Source: Sediminibacterium sp. (GTDB taxonomy: Bacteria > Bacteroidota > Bacteroidia > B-17B0 > Aurantibacillaceae). Taken from it: a stretch of 64,000 nucleotides of DNA. Positions 1 through 8,790 of the stretch are shown here, piece after piece (the stretch's first letter is position 1; every line of letters begins with the position of its first letter). Made by a program: the position numbers and the translations under genes. The DNA is taken from positions 62,001 through 126,000 of the forward strand of contig JASGCO010000006.1 in assembly GCA_030054095.1 (NCBI GenBank). The letters are read 5' to 3'. The notes under the pieces are model-generated. The model ran no database searches. It worked only from the letters and a program-made list of their open reading frames with translations, and was not told where the DNA came from.

Positions 1-142
1 AATTTAAACTTCCGCCGGTATTTAATCCCTGAATAGCCTTAGGGTCGTGTTGCTCCTCTTTTACTTGTTTTTTAGCACGACACGAAACAAGCAGCATGGC
101 TACCAGTAACGAAAACCCTATATATGCGAAGCGTTTAAACAA
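1..142 (-). CDS. Putative lipoprotein, N-terminal part only (cut by window edge)
   Basis: The minus strand reads from a TTG at 142-140 into a basic then hydrophobic stretch ending in the lipobox LLVSC, followed by RAKKQVKEE, and stays open to the window edge. This is a typical lipoprotein signal peptide with a short linker, so the product should be an envelope lipoprotein. It overlaps the last 8 bases of the nucleotidyltransferase gene upstream, which suggests co-transcription. An ATG at 97-95 is in frame but would remove most of the signal peptide, so TTG is preferred. The function cannot be read because the mature protein lies outside the window. Confidence 0.5.
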   Translation of the reverse strand, partial: MFKRFAYIGFSLLVAMLLVSCRAKKQVKEEQHDPKAIQGLNTGGSLN

Positions 143-1145
143 TAATCTGGGTATAATCACTGATACTTAGATCCAGCGCTTTGCCGGATACTTCCGCGCC
201 AAGTCCGATCATGCTGTTGGCAATATGCGCGTTTTTTACTTTAACACCAGCCTGTATAATACTGTTTTTAACGAGCGCAGACTCTATTTTAGAACCTTTA
301 CCTATACTAACGTGGGGGCCAACTACTGCATTCACCAATTCTACCTCATCGCCAATAAAGCAAGGTTCAATAATAACGGAATTAATGGTTTTAATATCTT
401 TTCCTTTAAGGGTCGCCTTATCCCGGTCAAATTCCAATACACGCTGATTGGTGTAAACGGTAGCGTCTTTGTTCCCGCAATCCAACCACTCGGTTACTTT
501 ACCAGGCACAAAACGGGTGCCTTTGGCTTTCATGTTTTCCAGTGCGTTGGTCAGCTGGTATTCTCCCTTCTCGCGGATGTTATTATCTAAAAGGTACTGT
601 AATTCACTCTTCAGGTATTCTCCATCCTTAAAGTAATAAATACCAATGATGGCCAAATCGCTCACAAACTCGGCGGGTTTCTCTACAAAATCCGTTATCA
701 CACCGTTCGCATCCAGTTTTACAACCCCAAATTGACGGGGATCTTCAATTTTCTGAACCCAGATAACACCCTCCTGATTGGTATCCATCACAAAATCAGC
801 TTTAAAAAGCGTATCGGCAAAAGCAACTACTGTTTTTCCTTTAATAGCGTCTTTGGCACACATAATGGCATGGGCTGTACCTAAGGCCTCCGATTGGTAA
901 TAAATACTTCCTTTAGCACCCTGACTTTCAGCAACTTTAATAAGATCCTGTTCTACTTCTTTACCAAAATCGGGGGCAATAACAAAAGCAATTTCGTTCA
1001 CTTTTTCGCCACATACTTTAGTTATATCCTCTACCAAACGTTGTACTATTGGTTTCCCGGCTACGGGTAAAAGAGGTTTGGCGGTTGTTAACGTATGCGG
1101 ACGCATCCGTTTTCCTTTACCAGCCATGGGAATAATAATCTGCAT
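135..1145 (-). CDS. Sugar-phosphate nucleotidyltransferase (RmlA/GlmU-like) with left-handed beta-helix tail
   Basis: This 336-residue protein begins with the nucleotidyltransferase signature: IIPMAGKGKRMRP at residues 3-16 and KPLLPVAGKP at 23-32, which bind NTP and sugar phosphate. An ADTLF motif near residue 110 provides the metal-binding Asp. The last ~90 residues are a run of hexapeptide-like repeats (VSIGKGSKIE, KNSIIQAGVK) forming a left-handed beta-helix. The family makes activated sugars such as dTDP-glucose, GDP-mannose or UDP-GlcNAc for cell-envelope glycans; which sugar cannot be decided here. It looks translationally coupled to the lipoprotein fragment downstream. The ATG start directly precedes the first beta strand. 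Confidence 0.85.
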   Translation of the reverse strand: MQIIIPMAGKGKRMRPHTLTTAKPLLPVAGKPIVQRLVEDITKVCGEKVNEIAFVIAPDFGKEVEQDLIKVAESQGAKGSIYYQSEALGTAHAIMCAKDAIKGKTVVAFADTLFKADFVMDTNQEGVIWVQKIEDPRQFGVVKLDANGVITDFVEKPAEFVSDLAIIGIYYFKDGEYLKSELQYLLDNNIREKGEYQLTNALENMKAKGTRFVPGKVTEWLDCGNKDATVYTNQRVLEFDRDKATLKGKDIKTINSVIIEPCFIGDEVELVNAVVGPHVSIGKGSKIESALVKNSIIQAGVKVKNAHIANSMIGLGAEVSGKALDLSISDYTQIIV

Positions 1146-1325
1146 AAATTAAATACTCTAACTATATTTTAACTGTTGATTCTCCTGACAATACACTATA
1201 AACCTGTTCGCTTAAAACAAGATATTTAGCGTTTAAATATACACAAAATAAAGGAGAGAAACGGCCTGAAAGGGTTCAGAATAAAGAATTAAGATATTTT
1301 TAGATGCCGTTTTCTTTCAAAAGGA

Positions 1326-1733
1326 TTAGCCATAATATTCTATACAAATCCGGGGGGTTTCGTAGAGTTTAATGCAATGTAAGGTAACGCCTTGTGGCAT
1401 GTGCGGTACCAACTGTTTCCATATTTCAATAACCAGATTCTCGCTGCTACAGATTTTATCCTTCATAAAATCCACATCCAGATTCAGATTTTTATGATCC
1501 AGTTTGTCACATACGTACTCTTTTATAATATCTCCCAGTTTTTTGGCATCGAATAAAAATCCGGTTTCGGGATTTACTTCTCCCTTTATGGTTACAATTA
1601 AATCGTAATTATGACCATGCCAGTTTTCGTTAGCACATTTTCCGAATACAGCTTCATTCTTTTCACGCGTCCAGTTTGGGTTACATACTTTATGGGCAGC
1701 GTTAAAATGTTCATGGCGGGTAACGTAAATCAT
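1326..1733 (-). CDS. 6-pyruvoyl-tetrahydropterin synthase / QueD family protein
   Basis: The 135-residue length matches the PTPS/QueD family, which converts dihydroneopterin triphosphate to 6-carboxy-tetrahydropterin (queuosine pathway) or 6-pyruvoyl-tetrahydropterin. Zinc-ligand histidines are visible: His14 in FNAAH, and His39 and His41 in WHGHNY. Cys33 sits where the catalytic cysteine is expected, LDH at 78-80 supplies a likely general base, and SSEN at 96-99 replaces the usual PTSEN substrate motif. It is divergently oriented from mqnB with only 37 bases between start codons. No other queuosine gene is in the window, so queuosine versus pterin is undecided. A -7 box lies five bases upstream of the start. 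Confidence 0.85.
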   Translation of the reverse strand: MIYVTRHEHFNAAHKVCNPNWTREKNEAVFGKCANENWHGHNYDLIVTIKGEVNPETGFLFDAKKLGDIIKEYVCDKLDHKNLNLDVDFMKDKICSSENLVIEIWKQLVPHMPQGVTLHCIKLYETPRICIEYYG

Positions 1734-1737
1734 AGTC

Positions 1738-1745
1738 CAAAATTA
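1738..1745 (-). promoter_or_regulatory. -7 promoter box of the QueD-like gene
   Basis: TAATTTTG on the minus strand fits the Bacteroidota sigma-A -7 consensus TANNTTTG. It lies only four bases upstream of the ATG, so the transcript would be nearly leaderless. No convincing -33 TTG was found. Confidence 0.4.
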
Positions 1746-1770
1746 GCCAGAATTATACTAATTTTACACT

Positions 1771-2442
1771 ATGCCCTTTAAAAATATTTTGTTGCTGGCG
1801 GCTACGCGGGCCGAAATAGACCCACTTTTAACCCACTATGCTATTACACTTGCAGATGATGGCATCAGTGTGGCGGAAAGGGGAAACTGGCGGCTTCATA
1901 TTTTAATCAGTGGTGTTGGAATGGTAAACACGGCTTATACATTGGGTAAGCTGAAAGATGCGCCATTTGCCTATTGCATTAATGCCGGCATTGCCGGAAG
2001 CTTTGATAAAAGCACCGCGCTGGGAGAAGTTATGCTGATAACCGAAGATACATTAAGCGAGATGGGAGCAGAAGACGGGAATCAGTTTATTCCCTGGGAA
2101 CAGATGGGAATGGGTGGGGAAACCTGTTTTTATGGACGAACCTATACCACATTGCCTGCCTCCCTTGCAGGATTAAAGCAGGTAAAAGGTATCACCGTTA
2201 ATACGGTACATGGAAACGAGAACAGTATAACGCACATCTTAAAACGGCTGCCGGTACAAACCGAAAGTATGGAAGGCGCTGCATTTTTCAGGGCATCAGC
2301 GCATCTGAGTGGTACAGTTTTACAGATACGGTCTATTTCCAATTATGTAGAAAAACGCGACCGTTCCACATGGAATATTCCTTTAGCGATAACGCAACTC
2401 AATAACACATTAATCCAGTTTTTAGATGAACTCAACCACTAA
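1771..2442 (+). CDS. mqnB: Futalosine hydrolase
   Basis: This 223-residue protein belongs to the nucleoside phosphorylase/MTA-SAH nucleosidase fold and matches MqnB, which cleaves futalosine to dehypoxanthine futalosine and hypoxanthine in the alternative menaquinone pathway. Visible motifs are NAGIAGSF at 71-78, ESMEG at 165-169 (substrate-binding Met-Glu) and RSISN ending at 191, then VEKRD, the region of the catalytic acid. The next gene is mqnD of the same pathway, with a 17-base overlap, which strongly supports futalosine rather than MTA/SAH as substrate. It is the first gene of the mqnB-mqnD-pth run. Confidence 0.9.
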   Translation: MPFKNILLLAATRAEIDPLLTHYAITLADDGISVAERGNWRLHILISGVGMVNTAYTLGKLKDAPFAYCINAGIAGSFDKSTALGEVMLITEDTLSEMGAEDGNQFIPWEQMGMGGETCFYGRTYTTLPASLAGLKQVKGITVNTVHGNENSITHILKRLPVQTESMEGAAFFRASAHLSGTVLQIRSISNYVEKRDRSTWNIPLAITQLNNTLIQFLDELNH

Positions 2443-3268
2443 ACTTACACTCGGTTTTTCTCCCTGCCCCAATGACTGCTTTATTTTTGATGCGCTGGTA
2501 CATGGTAAAATTGATACCGGAGATTTGGAGTTTGATGTTGTTATGGAAGATGTGGAAACCCTTAACAAAATGGCACTTAAAGGGCAACTCGACATTACTA
2601 AACTAAGTTATCATGCGTATGCCTATTGCCTGAAAGAGTATATTTTGCTGAAAAGCGGCAGTGCTCTGGGTTTTAATTGTGGCCCGCTTCTGATTTCAAA
2701 GGAGCCTGTGCGGAACAATACCTTTCAGATTAACACGGTGGCTATTCCCGGTAAATATACCACAGCCAACTTTTTACTGAGCCTTGCGTTTCCACAGTTG
2801 AGCAACAAAGTGGAGTATCTGTTTAGTGATATTGAAAATGCTGTGCTTAACGGGGAAGTGGATGCGGGACTTATCATCCATGAAAACCGTTTCACTTACG
2901 AGGACAAAGGCCTTCATAAAATTATGGATTTGGGTGAATTCTGGGATGACCTTATAAAGGCGCCGATTCCTCTGGGAGGCATCTGCATGTTACGGAAACA
3001 CAGCCAGCAACGGCTTCATCAGGTAAACAACCTGATAAAGGCCAGTGTTCAATTTGCTTTTGATAACCCTGAAAGCAGCATGACCTATGTAAAGCAACAT
3101 GCTCAGGAAATGAGCGAAACGGTGATGAAAAAGCACATACAGCTTTATGTTAACCAATTTAGTATTGATCTTGGCGAAACAGGAACAAAGGCGGTTACTT
3201 TACTTTTTAAAAAAGCAGTAGAAACCGGCTTGATTAAACGACCTGAACTACCAATTATTATGGATTAA
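2426..3268 (+). CDS. mqnD: 1,4-dihydroxy-6-naphthoate synthase
   Basis: This 280-residue protein has the MqnA/MqnD periplasmic-binding-like fold. GFSPCPND at 10-17 is the characteristic MqnD N-terminal motif; the middle contains PIPLGGICM. MqnD converts cyclic dehypoxanthine futalosine to 1,4-dihydroxy-6-naphthoate, the naphthoquinone precursor of menaquinone, in the cytoplasm. The start codon lies inside the 3' end of mqnB (17-base overlap, different frame), so the two are translationally coupled. mqnA, mqnC and mqnE are not in the window and should be elsewhere in the genome. Confidence 0.92.
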   Translation: MNSTTKLTLGFSPCPNDCFIFDALVHGKIDTGDLEFDVVMEDVETLNKMALKGQLDITKLSYHAYAYCLKEYILLKSGSALGFNCGPLLISKEPVRNNTFQINTVAIPGKYTTANFLLSLAFPQLSNKVEYLFSDIENAVLNGEVDAGLIIHENRFTYEDKGLHKIMDLGEFWDDLIKAPIPLGGICMLRKHSQQRLHQVNNLIKASVQFAFDNPESSMTYVKQHAQEMSETVMKKHIQLYVNQFSIDLGETGTKAVTLLFKKAVETGLIKRPELPIIMD

Positions 3269-3282
3269 TTCAGATTAAACGC

Positions 3283-3849
3283 ATGAGTAAGTTTTTAATT
3301 ACAGGACTGGGGAATATAGGAAGCGAATACGCTGACACGCGTCATAATATTGGGTTTATGGTACTCGATTATCTGGCTGCCGAAGCAGGGATCGCGTTTG
3401 CCAGTGGCCGTTACGCCGATGTAGCCGAAATGAAATATAAGGGAAAAACGCTTATCCTTATTAAGCCCACCACATATATGAACCTCAGTGGAAAAGCCGT
3501 AAATTACTGGTTGCAACACGAAAAGATAAGTACAGAAAATAGTCTGGTGATTGTAGATGAACTGGCGCTGCCATTGGGTAAAATACGCTTAGGCCCCAAG
3601 GGGAGTGATGGTGGACATAATGGACTAAAGCACATTCAGGAAACACTTAACACGTCACAGTACCCGCGTTTGCGATTTGGCATTGGTAACACGTTTAATA
3701 AAGGTCATCAGGTAGATTACGTGTTGGGCAAATGGACAACAGAAGAGCGCACCATTCTTAACGAACGTATAAAAATAGCAGGAGATGCCATTAAAGCGTT
3801 TGTGTTTGCGGGGTTGCAACGCAGCATGAACAGTTATAATGCATCGTAA
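3283..3849 (+). CDS. pth: Peptidyl-tRNA hydrolase
   Basis: This 188-residue protein is a standard-length bacterial Pth, which cleaves peptidyl-tRNA released by stalled ribosomes. Catalytic residues are visible: Asn11 in GLGN, His21 in TRHNIGF, Asn68 in YMNLSG, Asp92 in VDELALPLG, and the GGHNGLK loop at 110-116. It starts 14 bases after mqnD, so it is probably co-transcribed with the menaquinone genes although functionally unrelated. Nothing is missing from the active site. Confidence 0.95.
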   Translation: MSKFLITGLGNIGSEYADTRHNIGFMVLDYLAAEAGIAFASGRYADVAEMKYKGKTLILIKPTTYMNLSGKAVNYWLQHEKISTENSLVIVDELALPLGKIRLGPKGSDGGHNGLKHIQETLNTSQYPRLRFGIGNTFNKGHQVDYVLGKWTTEERTILNERIKIAGDAIKAFVFAGLQRSMNSYNAS

Positions 3850-3953
3850 AAAGTGTTGTGATTCAAAAACCCCGCATTCCGGAACGTTGGCGTTGTTTTC
3901 TGATAGGTTCGTTGCGTCTAATTTACACACCGTTTACCTTACCTGATAGGTGA

Positions 3954-4928
3954 TTAAATAGTATTCAAGTAGCCCTTTAACGCAATTAAAATTTCGTCCC
4001 TTTTGTCGTATATAAATTCCCGGCCTGAATGACTGATTTGAAGTAACTGATAGTTTCTAAAAAAGGCGGCCTCCTGCAAAGCAAATTGTATGCCATACGA
4101 TCGGTTGCCTGCGTCGAAAAGAAATAACACCCGTGGATGAAATCCGGCCAGATTATCGGTTATATGATAGGCGTTTTTATCTGCGAGTGTCATCAAACCG
4201 CTTATTGCAACGGCTCCGGGGCGCCATAAACGTAACTGTTTGTCGTGTTGATGCGATCCGGTTACTCTCATTTCCTTTTCAAGAAACAATTTCAGCCGTT
4301 GATCGTCTATAGCATGTTGTTCCGCAGATGTTGTTGGCAGTCCTATCTGAATTTGCTGACTTTTAAGGAATGTTCTTATAAGCTGAAGGCGACCAGAACG
4401 TTCTCCGTACGATTTGAACAAATCAGGAGTAAATCCGTCGGGTTCAGCAAATACCGCTCCGGATATACTTTTGCTGAAACGGTTAATATAAGCGGTTGCC
4501 AGAACTCCTCCTAAGCCATGTCCGAATAAGATAACCTTTTGTTCTTTCTGTTTTTTATAATATGTAATAATGGCATGTAAATCTTCGACTTGTTCGTTAA
4601 TCGCATAGTGCCATTTTTCTGACCGCTGTGATAAGCCGCACCCTCTCTGGTCGTAAAACACCACCCTGAACCGTTCTTGTGCCAACGATCGTAGGTAAAG
4701 AACGTTTTTGTAATCGCTGAATGGTCCATCGTGCAGGAATAGCAGGATTGGGTCTTCCGGCTCTCCAAACGCTTCGCTATGCAGAACCGCGCCTCTGATT
4801 ATTATTTTCGGCAAACGCTGGTCTTCGATAACCGTTGGGGGTAGGGTGTCAGAAAAATGAGTCGTCTTATTGAAAAACAAGATCGTTACTATAATAAGGG
4901 ATATGATAATCGTAATGACTATATACAT
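3954..4928 (-). CDS. Membrane-anchored alpha/beta hydrolase-fold protein with Gly in place of the nucleophile Ser
   Basis: The 324-residue protein has one N-terminal membrane helix (residues 3-20) and then an alpha/beta hydrolase fold resembling proline iminopeptidases. FLHDGPFSDY at 64-73 corresponds to the oxyanion HGGPG region but is altered, and FYDQRGCGLS at 91-100 is well conserved. The nucleophile elbow reads GHGLGG at 136-141, where the family has G-x-S-x-G. The codon at 4517-4515 is GGC, so the expected serine is glycine. The distal His (ISHSG) and an Asp (LFLFDAG) are present. The frame is intact, which suggests a non-catalytic relative rather than a decaying gene. No operon partner is evident. 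Confidence 0.75.
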   Translation of the reverse strand: MYIVITIIISLIIVTILFFNKTTHFSDTLPPTVIEDQRLPKIIIRGAVLHSEAFGEPEDPILLFLHDGPFSDYKNVLYLRSLAQERFRVVFYDQRGCGLSQRSEKWHYAINEQVEDLHAIITYYKKQKEQKVILFGHGLGGVLATAYINRFSKSISGAVFAEPDGFTPDLFKSYGERSGRLQLIRTFLKSQQIQIGLPTTSAEQHAIDDQRLKLFLEKEMRVTGSHQHDKQLRLWRPGAVAISGLMTLADKNAYHITDNLAGFHPRVLFLFDAGNRSYGIQFALQEAAFFRNYQLLQISHSGREFIYDKRDEILIALKGYLNTI

Positions 4929-5282
4929 GTTACTATATGAAAGACGTTATCATGTTCTGTTTAGTACTTTTATTTAAACAATCCTTTTTTGTCCTGAATA
5001 TTAGAAACATCACGCCAAATAGCATGTTTTGCAGTATTCAAGTTGGGGAGGGATGTTATGGCCTGAGTTCTTTTACTACTGCTGAATTCATTGGCAGCAT
5101 ACGTTTTTTAAACAACTAAGGTCAGATTTTAAAGTATTCAAAATTACCGGATAGAAGGTTGCCTACCTATACCGTCGGGAAAGTGTTTTTTTATACTGGT
5201 TTTTAGGTATTTTTTAAGCTTTATGGAATAAACTCGTAAAAATAATTTGATGAATAGACGTTATTTTTGTTTAATGAATCAA
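4929..5282. other. Gene-poor stretch before the Crp/Fnr gene
   Basis: About 350 bases between two divergent genes. A 60-codon open frame at 4937-5119 has no recognisable features and is not called. A TATTTTTG at 5262-5269 fits the -7 consensus for the Crp/Fnr gene. No strong hairpin was noticed. Confidence 0.4.
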
Positions 5283-5849
5283 ATGAGAAGCGCAAAGATC
5301 TTAAAACAAGCGTTTGATGACATATATAACGCCCCCATTCAAACATGGGAGTATTTTGTTTCTTTATGTGAAGAAATCCGTTGTAAAAAAAATCAGAAAC
5401 TGAAAGAGGCTTATAAAACGGATCACTATGGCTACTTTATACTGGAAGGATCGTGTGGTATTTTTGTTCATAAGCCAAATGGAACAGTATGTACAGATTT
5501 GTTTCTCGAACATAATTTTCTGGCAGATGATTTGTCGCTGTTAACAGGGAAGCCCAGCCCCGTAGAAATTATGGCACTTGAAGCGTCTAAAATTTTACGT
5601 ATGCACCGTACAAATATTAATTTGTTAAAAGAAATGCCTTTTGGTAGTAAGCTCTTTTTGATGGCGGAAGAAGCATCGTCTGTAGGAAAACGGAAACAAC
5701 AAATTGAGCAAATGACCAAAACAGCAGAGGAGCGCTACCATCAATTGCTTGAAGAACAGCCAGAGTTAATACAACGTATACATCAAAAACACATTGCTTC
5801 TTATTTGGGCATAACGAGCCAAAGTCTTAGCCGTATCCGGAAAAAATAA
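5283..5849 (+). CDS. Crp/Fnr family transcriptional regulator
   Basis: The protein has an N-terminal cyclic-nucleotide-binding-like beta barrel (YFILEGSCGIFV, LEHNFLADD) and a C-terminal helix-turn-helix (HIASYLGITSQSLSRIRKK) typical of Bacteroidota Crp/Fnr proteins. It lacks the FNR cysteine cluster, so an iron-sulfur sensor is unlikely; the ligand is unknown. In-frame starts exist at 5247, 5274 and 5283. The last is chosen because a -7 box (TATTTTTG, 5262-5269) lies between the first and the other two, but 5274 is equally possible. Two small envelope genes follow in the same orientation and could be targets or co-transcribed. Confidence 0.8.
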   Translation: MRSAKILKQAFDDIYNAPIQTWEYFVSLCEEIRCKKNQKLKEAYKTDHYGYFILEGSCGIFVHKPNGTVCTDLFLEHNFLADDLSLLTGKPSPVEIMALEASKILRMHRTNINLLKEMPFGSKLFLMAEEASSVGKRKQQIEQMTKTAEERYHQLLEEQPELIQRIHQKHIASYLGITSQSLSRIRKK

Positions 5850-5920
5850 CGTGCCCATTTTTTACCATAGAGCAACTTTTTTAAAGAGGAATGCAACTTA
5901 CTTTTGCTAACTAAAAGTAT

Positions 5921-6502
5921 ATGCATTATCGTTTATTGTTTTGTTTTAGTATTGCACTAGTGTACATGGGTTACCCGCAAGGCTCCGCTGATAGGGCAAA
6001 GCCTCGTAAATTGGTATTTGGACTGGCAGCGGGTACGGCATACAGTTACCAGACTTTTGCGGGCAGGGCACAGGAAAACGCCGATTTTGCCCTGCAGATA
6101 GAAGGAGGCGTAAGGCTTAATAAGCGATTTGCCGTTTTGATCAGTTCTTCTGTTTCTACATATTTATATCAGGGTGTTGTAGGACGACCACGGAAAAGGG
6201 ATTTTGGCGTATTAAGTGTGGCGTTCCGTTATGCGCCGATGGAACGGTTTTCGTTAACCGGAGGGGCAGGGTTGGGTGTAGATGCTCCTGTTTTTTTTGA
6301 TATGGAATCACCAGACAAGAACAAGGAAGAAACACGGTATTATACAGGGCCGGGTTGTATGGGTAGTCTGGCTTATACGTTTTACAGAACCCGGTTTATT
6401 TCCTTAGATGTGAGAACGCGCCTGAGCTGGCGTCAGGTAATGGCGCCGGACGGGCGTATCAGCGGTATTTCAACAGTTTTGCTGATAGGATTAAATTTTT
6501 AA
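5921..6502 (+). CDS. Predicted outer-membrane beta-barrel protein
   Basis: A 193-residue protein with a signal peptide (basic start, then FCFSIALVYMG) and alternating amphipathic strands, for example FGLAAGTAYSYQTF and FSLTGGAGLGV, ending in LIGLNF with a terminal aromatic residue as in outer-membrane barrels. The length fits an 8-stranded barrel. It follows the Crp/Fnr gene by 71 bases and precedes a membrane protein by 12 bases, so the last two probably form a small operon. I do not recognise a specific family and assign no substrate. Confidence 0.6.
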   Translation: MHYRLLFCFSIALVYMGYPQGSADRAKPRKLVFGLAAGTAYSYQTFAGRAQENADFALQIEGGVRLNKRFAVLISSSVSTYLYQGVVGRPRKRDFGVLSVAFRYAPMERFSLTGGAGLGVDAPVFFDMESPDKNKEETRYYTGPGCMGSLAYTFYRTRFISLDVRTRLSWRQVMAPDGRISGISTVLLIGLNF

Positions 6503-6514
6503 CTAAATTATATT

Positions 6515-6937
6515 ATGAATATAAAGTACCCTAAACAAGCCCTGCGACTGGCTCAGATCATACTTTTTGGTGTTGTTGTGTTTCATGTCCTTGTTATTTC
6601 CGGACTTATTCCTTCTACTGTTATTTGGGGAGGAAATCTCCAGTCTCGTTCAGAAGTACTCCTGTTTGAGACCATTTCTATTGTCGTAAACGTAATAATG
6701 ATTGGTGTTCTTTACCGGAAGTATAGCCTTCTCGTTACAGGGAAACGGAGTGTAGGCATAGATGTGCTTATAGGTGTTTTTGCGCTTATGTTTGCCGTTA
6801 ATACAGTGGGGAACTTATATGCGGTGCATGTTGCTGAAAAATGGCTGGGAACGTTTTTTACGGCGCTGCTAACGTTACTTTTTGTTATAAGCCTCATTCC
6901 ACCTCAAATCAAGAATGCTCCGGGTAATGCAGAATAA
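6515..6937 (+). CDS. Small four-helix integral membrane protein, unknown function
   Basis: A 140-residue protein with four hydrophobic segments (about residues 13-33, 49-68, 82-103 and 110-130) separated by short loops. It has no signal peptide, catalytic motif or recognised family signature. It lies 12 bases after the beta-barrel gene and is convergent with the SDR gene. A small inner-membrane protein partnered with an outer-membrane barrel is suggested by context only. Confidence 0.6.
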   Translation: MNIKYPKQALRLAQIILFGVVVFHVLVISGLIPSTVIWGGNLQSRSEVLLFETISIVVNVIMIGVLYRKYSLLVTGKRSVGIDVLIGVFALMFAVNTVGNLYAVHVAEKWLGTFFTALLTLLFVISLIPPQIKNAPGNAE

Positions 6938-6954
6938 TTCCTGATTCAATAAAC

Positions 6955-7755
6955 CTAATAAGGGCTTTGTTTACGTATAATTTTCCCAAACCACCGGGGG
7001 AAGAACCGTTTTATTTTTACGGCCAGTAATTCTTTTCCGCCAATAAATACCTCTTCGTCGTTCCGGTAAATACTTTTTATAATAATAGCCGCGCAGGCTT
7101 CGGCACTGATGGCGGTTTCGTGGCTGGGATCCATTTTACCATGCGCGTTTCCTGCCGCTGTAACGGCATTTAAAGAAACATTTGTTTTTACTTTTCCCGG
7201 ACAAACCATTAAGGTGGAAATGCCCAGTTTTTCTGTTTCGAGGCGTAAGGATTCAAAATAGCCATGTAATGCGTGCTTGGCCGCACTGTAAGATGAACGG
7301 AGGTAAAAGCCAAATTTTCCGGCAATAGAACTGACAACAACGATATGGCCTGATTTTTGGCGTTTCATATAGGGTAAAACCGCTTTCGTTATATTTACCG
7401 CCGAAAAATAGTTTACTTCCATTAACTGACGTTCCAGTGTTTCGCTGGTTTCCATGGCCTCGCTTCGCTGACTGTTTCCACCATTGTTGATGAGTATATC
7501 AATACGGCCGAACTTGTTGATTACCTGAGCCACCAAGGCCGAGGCATTAGAGGTGTCTCCTAAATCAAAGGGTAATACCATAATATCTAATGGAGGTAAT
7601 CCGGTTTGTTTAGCTACACGCTCCAGTTCTTCTACGCGGCGGGCCGACAAAATAAGACGTGCTTCCTGCCTTGCCAGTTCCAGTGCCAACGCTTCTCCGA
7701 TACCTGATGAGGCTCCTGTAATCCAGATGACTTTATCCTTGTAAAAATGTCTCAT
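6955..7755 (-). CDS. Short-chain dehydrogenase/reductase (classical SDR)
   Basis: The 266-residue protein has the SDR cofactor motif TGASSGIG at 13-20, NNGG at 90-93 (NNAG in most relatives), a catalytic serine in VVSSIAG near 142 and the YSAAK catalytic pair Tyr156/Lys160. It reduces or oxidises a carbonyl/hydroxyl group with NAD(P)H; the substrate is not predictable. It is the last gene of the minus-strand run kdsA, GT2, GT1, SDR, and its ATG lies next to the stop of the glycosyltransferase before it, so it is almost certainly co-transcribed with envelope genes. A role in lipid or sugar modification is inference. Confidence 0.85.
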   Translation of the reverse strand: MRHFYKDKVIWITGASSGIGEALALELARQEARLILSARRVEELERVAKQTGLPPLDIMVLPFDLGDTSNASALVAQVINKFGRIDILINNGGNSQRSEAMETSETLERQLMEVNYFSAVNITKAVLPYMKRQKSGHIVVVSSIAGKFGFYLRSSYSAAKHALHGYFESLRLETEKLGISTLMVCPGKVKTNVSLNAVTAAGNAHGKMDPSHETAISAEACAAIIIKSIYRNDEEVFIGGKELLAVKIKRFFPRWFGKIIRKQSPY

Positions 7756-8790
7756 TTATAGTGCTGCCTGATATAAATGTATATATTCTTTTGCTGCTTT
7801 CTCCCACGAAAACTGAGCAGCGTGTGCTTTTAATAAATCGGCCTGTCCGGTTCGGGAATTAAAATCGGTCATTCCTTTTTCGAAAACAGTAACCATATCT
7901 GCCGGATCAAATGTATCAAAGAAATAAGCTAAAGGGCCTCCTACTTCAGGTAAAGAGGTTTTACGGGATAAAAAAACCGGCGCGCCCTGACTCATGGCTT
8001 CAATAACGGGCATGCCAAACCCCTCGGCCAACGAGGGGAACAAGAAGGCTTTGCAGTTCCTGTAATACCACAATTTTTCCTCTTCTGTAATCAATCCCGG
8101 AAAGTGAATAAGATGTGTTATACCTAAATCCTCGGCATATTTTTTTATATAAGACACATAAGGATGACTGGTGTTTCCGGCTATAATCAATGGTAAACCG
8201 GTTGCTTTTGCAATAGGAAGCAATACATGAAAGTTCTTTTTCGGGTTAATAATCCCGATTGTAAAAAGAAACGATTCAGGCGCTATTACTGGTGTTTGTG
8301 TTTGTGTGGCAGATAAACAAAATCCATTGTGAATAATAGCTGTTTTTTTTACAGAACTAAAGTCCAGATATTTTTGCGCAATGGTAAACGTGTAGTTAGA
8401 GATAAAATTCACCGCGGCTGCCCGCTTTACGCGCCGCTGTATCATAAAAAGAAACTGATGGTAGCGGAACGAATTTGTCGGATACTTCTCTATAAAATTA
8501 AGATCGTGAATAGTAAGTACATAAGGTTTCCCGCGCACAAATAGTTTTGAATCCTGATGCGTAGCATGAAATACTTCAATGTGTGGCGCGCTAATACCCA
8601 GCACTTTTGCAGTTCGTGAAATATTATACGCGTTTTGATTTAAAGGAAGTGTGTACTGATGGGGGTAATAAAAATGAAATTCTGTCCCGGCCTCCTTTAC
8701 CAACGCATCGGCCAGCTGAAGGCAATACTGTCCAAGTCCGCTGTTTACGTTGCGCATGCGCTCCATATCTACACCTATTTTAAACGCCAT
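7756..8790 (-). CDS. Glycosyltransferase, GT-B fold (family 1/4)
   Basis: The 344-residue protein has a GT-B layout: an N-terminal domain starting KIGVDMERMRN with the QYCLQLADAL helix, and a C-terminal donor-binding domain with FTIGIINPKKNF and the E-x7-E type motif in SLAEGFGMPVIEAMSQGAPV. It transfers a nucleotide-activated sugar, most likely in LPS or other envelope glycan assembly. It overlaps the preceding GT2 gene by 11 bases and is followed immediately by the SDR gene. Donor and acceptor cannot be deduced. Confidence 0.85.
   Translation of the reverse strand: MAFKIGVDMERMRNVNSGLGQYCLQLADALVKEAGTEFHFYYPHQYTLPLNQNAYNISRTAKVLGISAPHIEVFHATHQDSKLFVRGKPYVLTIHDLNFIEKYPTNSFRYHQFLFMIQRRVKRAAAVNFISNYTFTIAQKYLDFSSVKKTAIIHNGFCLSATQTQTPVIAPESFLFTIGIINPKKNFHVLLPIAKATGLPLIIAGNTSHPYVSYIKKYAEDLGITHLIHFPGLITEEEKLWYYRNCKAFLFPSLAEGFGMPVIEAMSQGAPVFLSRKTSLPEVGGPLAYFFDTFDPADMVTVFEKGMTDFNSRTGQADLLKAHAAQFSWEKAAKEYIHLYQAAL

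Noticed and set aside
4937..5119. 60-codon open frame upstream of the Crp/Fnr gene
   Set aside because: No promoter, ribosome site, domain or composition supporting a gene; likely chance.
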